Notes under the pieces: generated by a model | The model's input: only the letters and a program-made list of their open reading frames with translations | Told to the model about the DNA's origin: nothing | Database searches by the model: none | Shown: in pieces, positions 5,393 to 5,641 of the stretch | Position numbering within the stretch: position 1 is the stretch's first letter | Layout: each line of letters begins with the position of its first letter | Source: Deinococcales bacterium | GTDB lineage: Bacteria; Deinococcota; Deinococci; Deinococcales; Deinococcaceae | Direction: 5' to 3' | DNA length: 5,641 nucleotides | NCBI GenBank assembly: GCA_014378225.1 | Contig: JACMOA010000331.1 | Location: 1-5,641, forward strand | Made by a program: the position numbers and the translations under genes

Positions 5393-5641
5393 CTAAGCCA
5401 ATACTGGCTCGAGCGCGTCCACATTGGAAATCACCGTTCCATGCCCCTCGAGCGCACGGGAAACCGAATTTTCCCCTCGAGCGTCTCCAAAAATCACCCG
5501 CCTCACCCCGCCCTGTACTGCCTCGAGAGCGCCCAGAACCTTTTTCTTCATGCGGTCTTTGGCGTACTCGAGTGACCCCCGAATGGCCTCGTCGTTGGCG
5601 GGAATGTGCCGAATCACGCTACTCTCGTCAGGGAAATTCCG
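5393..5641 (-). CDS. lysZ: [LysW]-aminoadipate kinase, C-terminal part only
   Basis: Amino-acid kinase family; LysZ phosphorylates the side-chain carboxyl of LysW-bound alpha-aminoadipate with ATP in lysine synthesis. The frame is open to the window edge, so the gene starts outside; the visible part is 83 residues from RNFPDESSVIRHIP to the TAG at 5393-5395. RMKKKVLGALEAVQGGV, near the middle, is the C-terminal ATP-site helix; the RMKKKV form is that of LysZ, whereas ArgB normally has GMIPK. The block GDARGEN...ALEGHGTVIS matches the usual end of LysZ. About 10 further residues (NVDALEPVLA) extend past the point where I recall Thermus LysZ ending. The GTG at 5617 is an internal valine. Five CTCGAG copies lie in its last 165 bp. 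ArgB is the alternative, less likely given the motif and the presence of lysJ. Confidence 0.85.
   Translation of the reverse strand, partial: RNFPDESSVIRHIPANDEAIRGSLEYAKDRMKKKVLGALEAVQGGVRRVIFGDARGENSVSRALEGHGTVISNVDALEPVLA

Larger units (their letters stand above)
3..5572. repeat. Dispersed palindrome CTCGAG, 35 copies across the window
   Basis: Start positions: 3, 302, 507, 695, 882, 1001, 1127, 1262, 1270, 1382, 1787, 1892, 1973, 2471, 2585, 3103, 3165, 3199, 3386, 3442, 3663, 3697, 3878, 4115, 4599, 4632, 4787, 5106, 5145, 5294, 5408, 5447, 5476, 5522, 5567. Of these, 31 lie in genes and 4 (1001, 1127, 2585, 5294) between genes, close to one per 160 and one per 150 bp respectively. Flanks are biased: GCTCGAGC 6 times, GCTCGAGG or its complement CCTCGAGC 16 times, CCTCGAGG never. 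This is a hand count. Confidence 0.9.

Noticed and set aside
5615..5617. GTG as a start of the right-edge kinase gene
   Set aside because: The frame stays open to base 5641 and the upstream residues (RNFPDESS) fit the kinase; an 74-residue protein would lack most of the fold.

Overview
The window most likely comes from a member of the Deinococcota (Deinococcus/Thermus group), probably a Deinococcales-type genome of moderate GC. Two genes point there. Both the aminotransferase (1241-2515, -) and the partial kinase at the right edge (5393-5641, -) look like enzymes of the LysW-dependent alpha-aminoadipate route to lysine (LysJ and LysZ), and the aminotransferase resembles my memory of Thermus LysJ over most of its length. 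Start signals fit too: vapB and the acetyltransferase have a TAAAAT or TAAACT -10-like box only 5-9 nt before the ATG and no Shine-Dalgarno sequence, which suggests leaderless or near-leaderless mRNAs, common in Deinococcus. The assignment is an inference from protein similarity recalled without a search.

Layout. On the left is the C-terminal two-thirds of glucose-6-phosphate dehydrogenase (zwf, +). It converges on lysJ across a 251-bp gap that holds a MITE-like element (about 1017-1202) with diverged ~60-bp inverted ends, each carrying a CCCC/GGGG hairpin that could terminate transcription from either side. Everything to the right is on the minus strand. Reading in the direction of transcription: lysZ (partial); a 188-bp gap with a 14-bp tandem repeat and a large two-step inverted repeat; a GNAT acetyltransferase; 10 bp further an MFS exporter of the fosmidomycin-resistance (Fsr) type; then a vapBC toxin-antitoxin pair with a 4-bp GTGA overlap and its own promoter/operator; then lysJ with a strong Shine-Dalgarno.

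How the genes work together. LysZ phosphorylates and LysJ transaminates LysW-bound intermediates of lysine synthesis, so the accessory block (GNAT, MFS, vapBC) sits between two enzymes of one pathway. GNAT and MFS are probably co-transcribed; their substrates cannot be read from the sequence. zwf (oxidative pentose phosphate pathway, NADPH supply) is a separate convergent unit.

The strongest unexplained signal is at the DNA level. The palindrome CTCGAG occurs 35 times in 5.6 kb (about once per 161 bp, against roughly 1.4 expected with equal base composition), at the same density inside genes and between them, in all reading frames, and with a strong flank preference. It resembles the cyanobacterial HIP1 phenomenon with a different core. 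The second is a roughly 22-residue insertion with five cysteines in LysJ, just before the PLP-lysine motif. Other items are paired operator-like repeats over the vapBC promoter, the large hairpin before the GNAT gene, and the MITE-like element.
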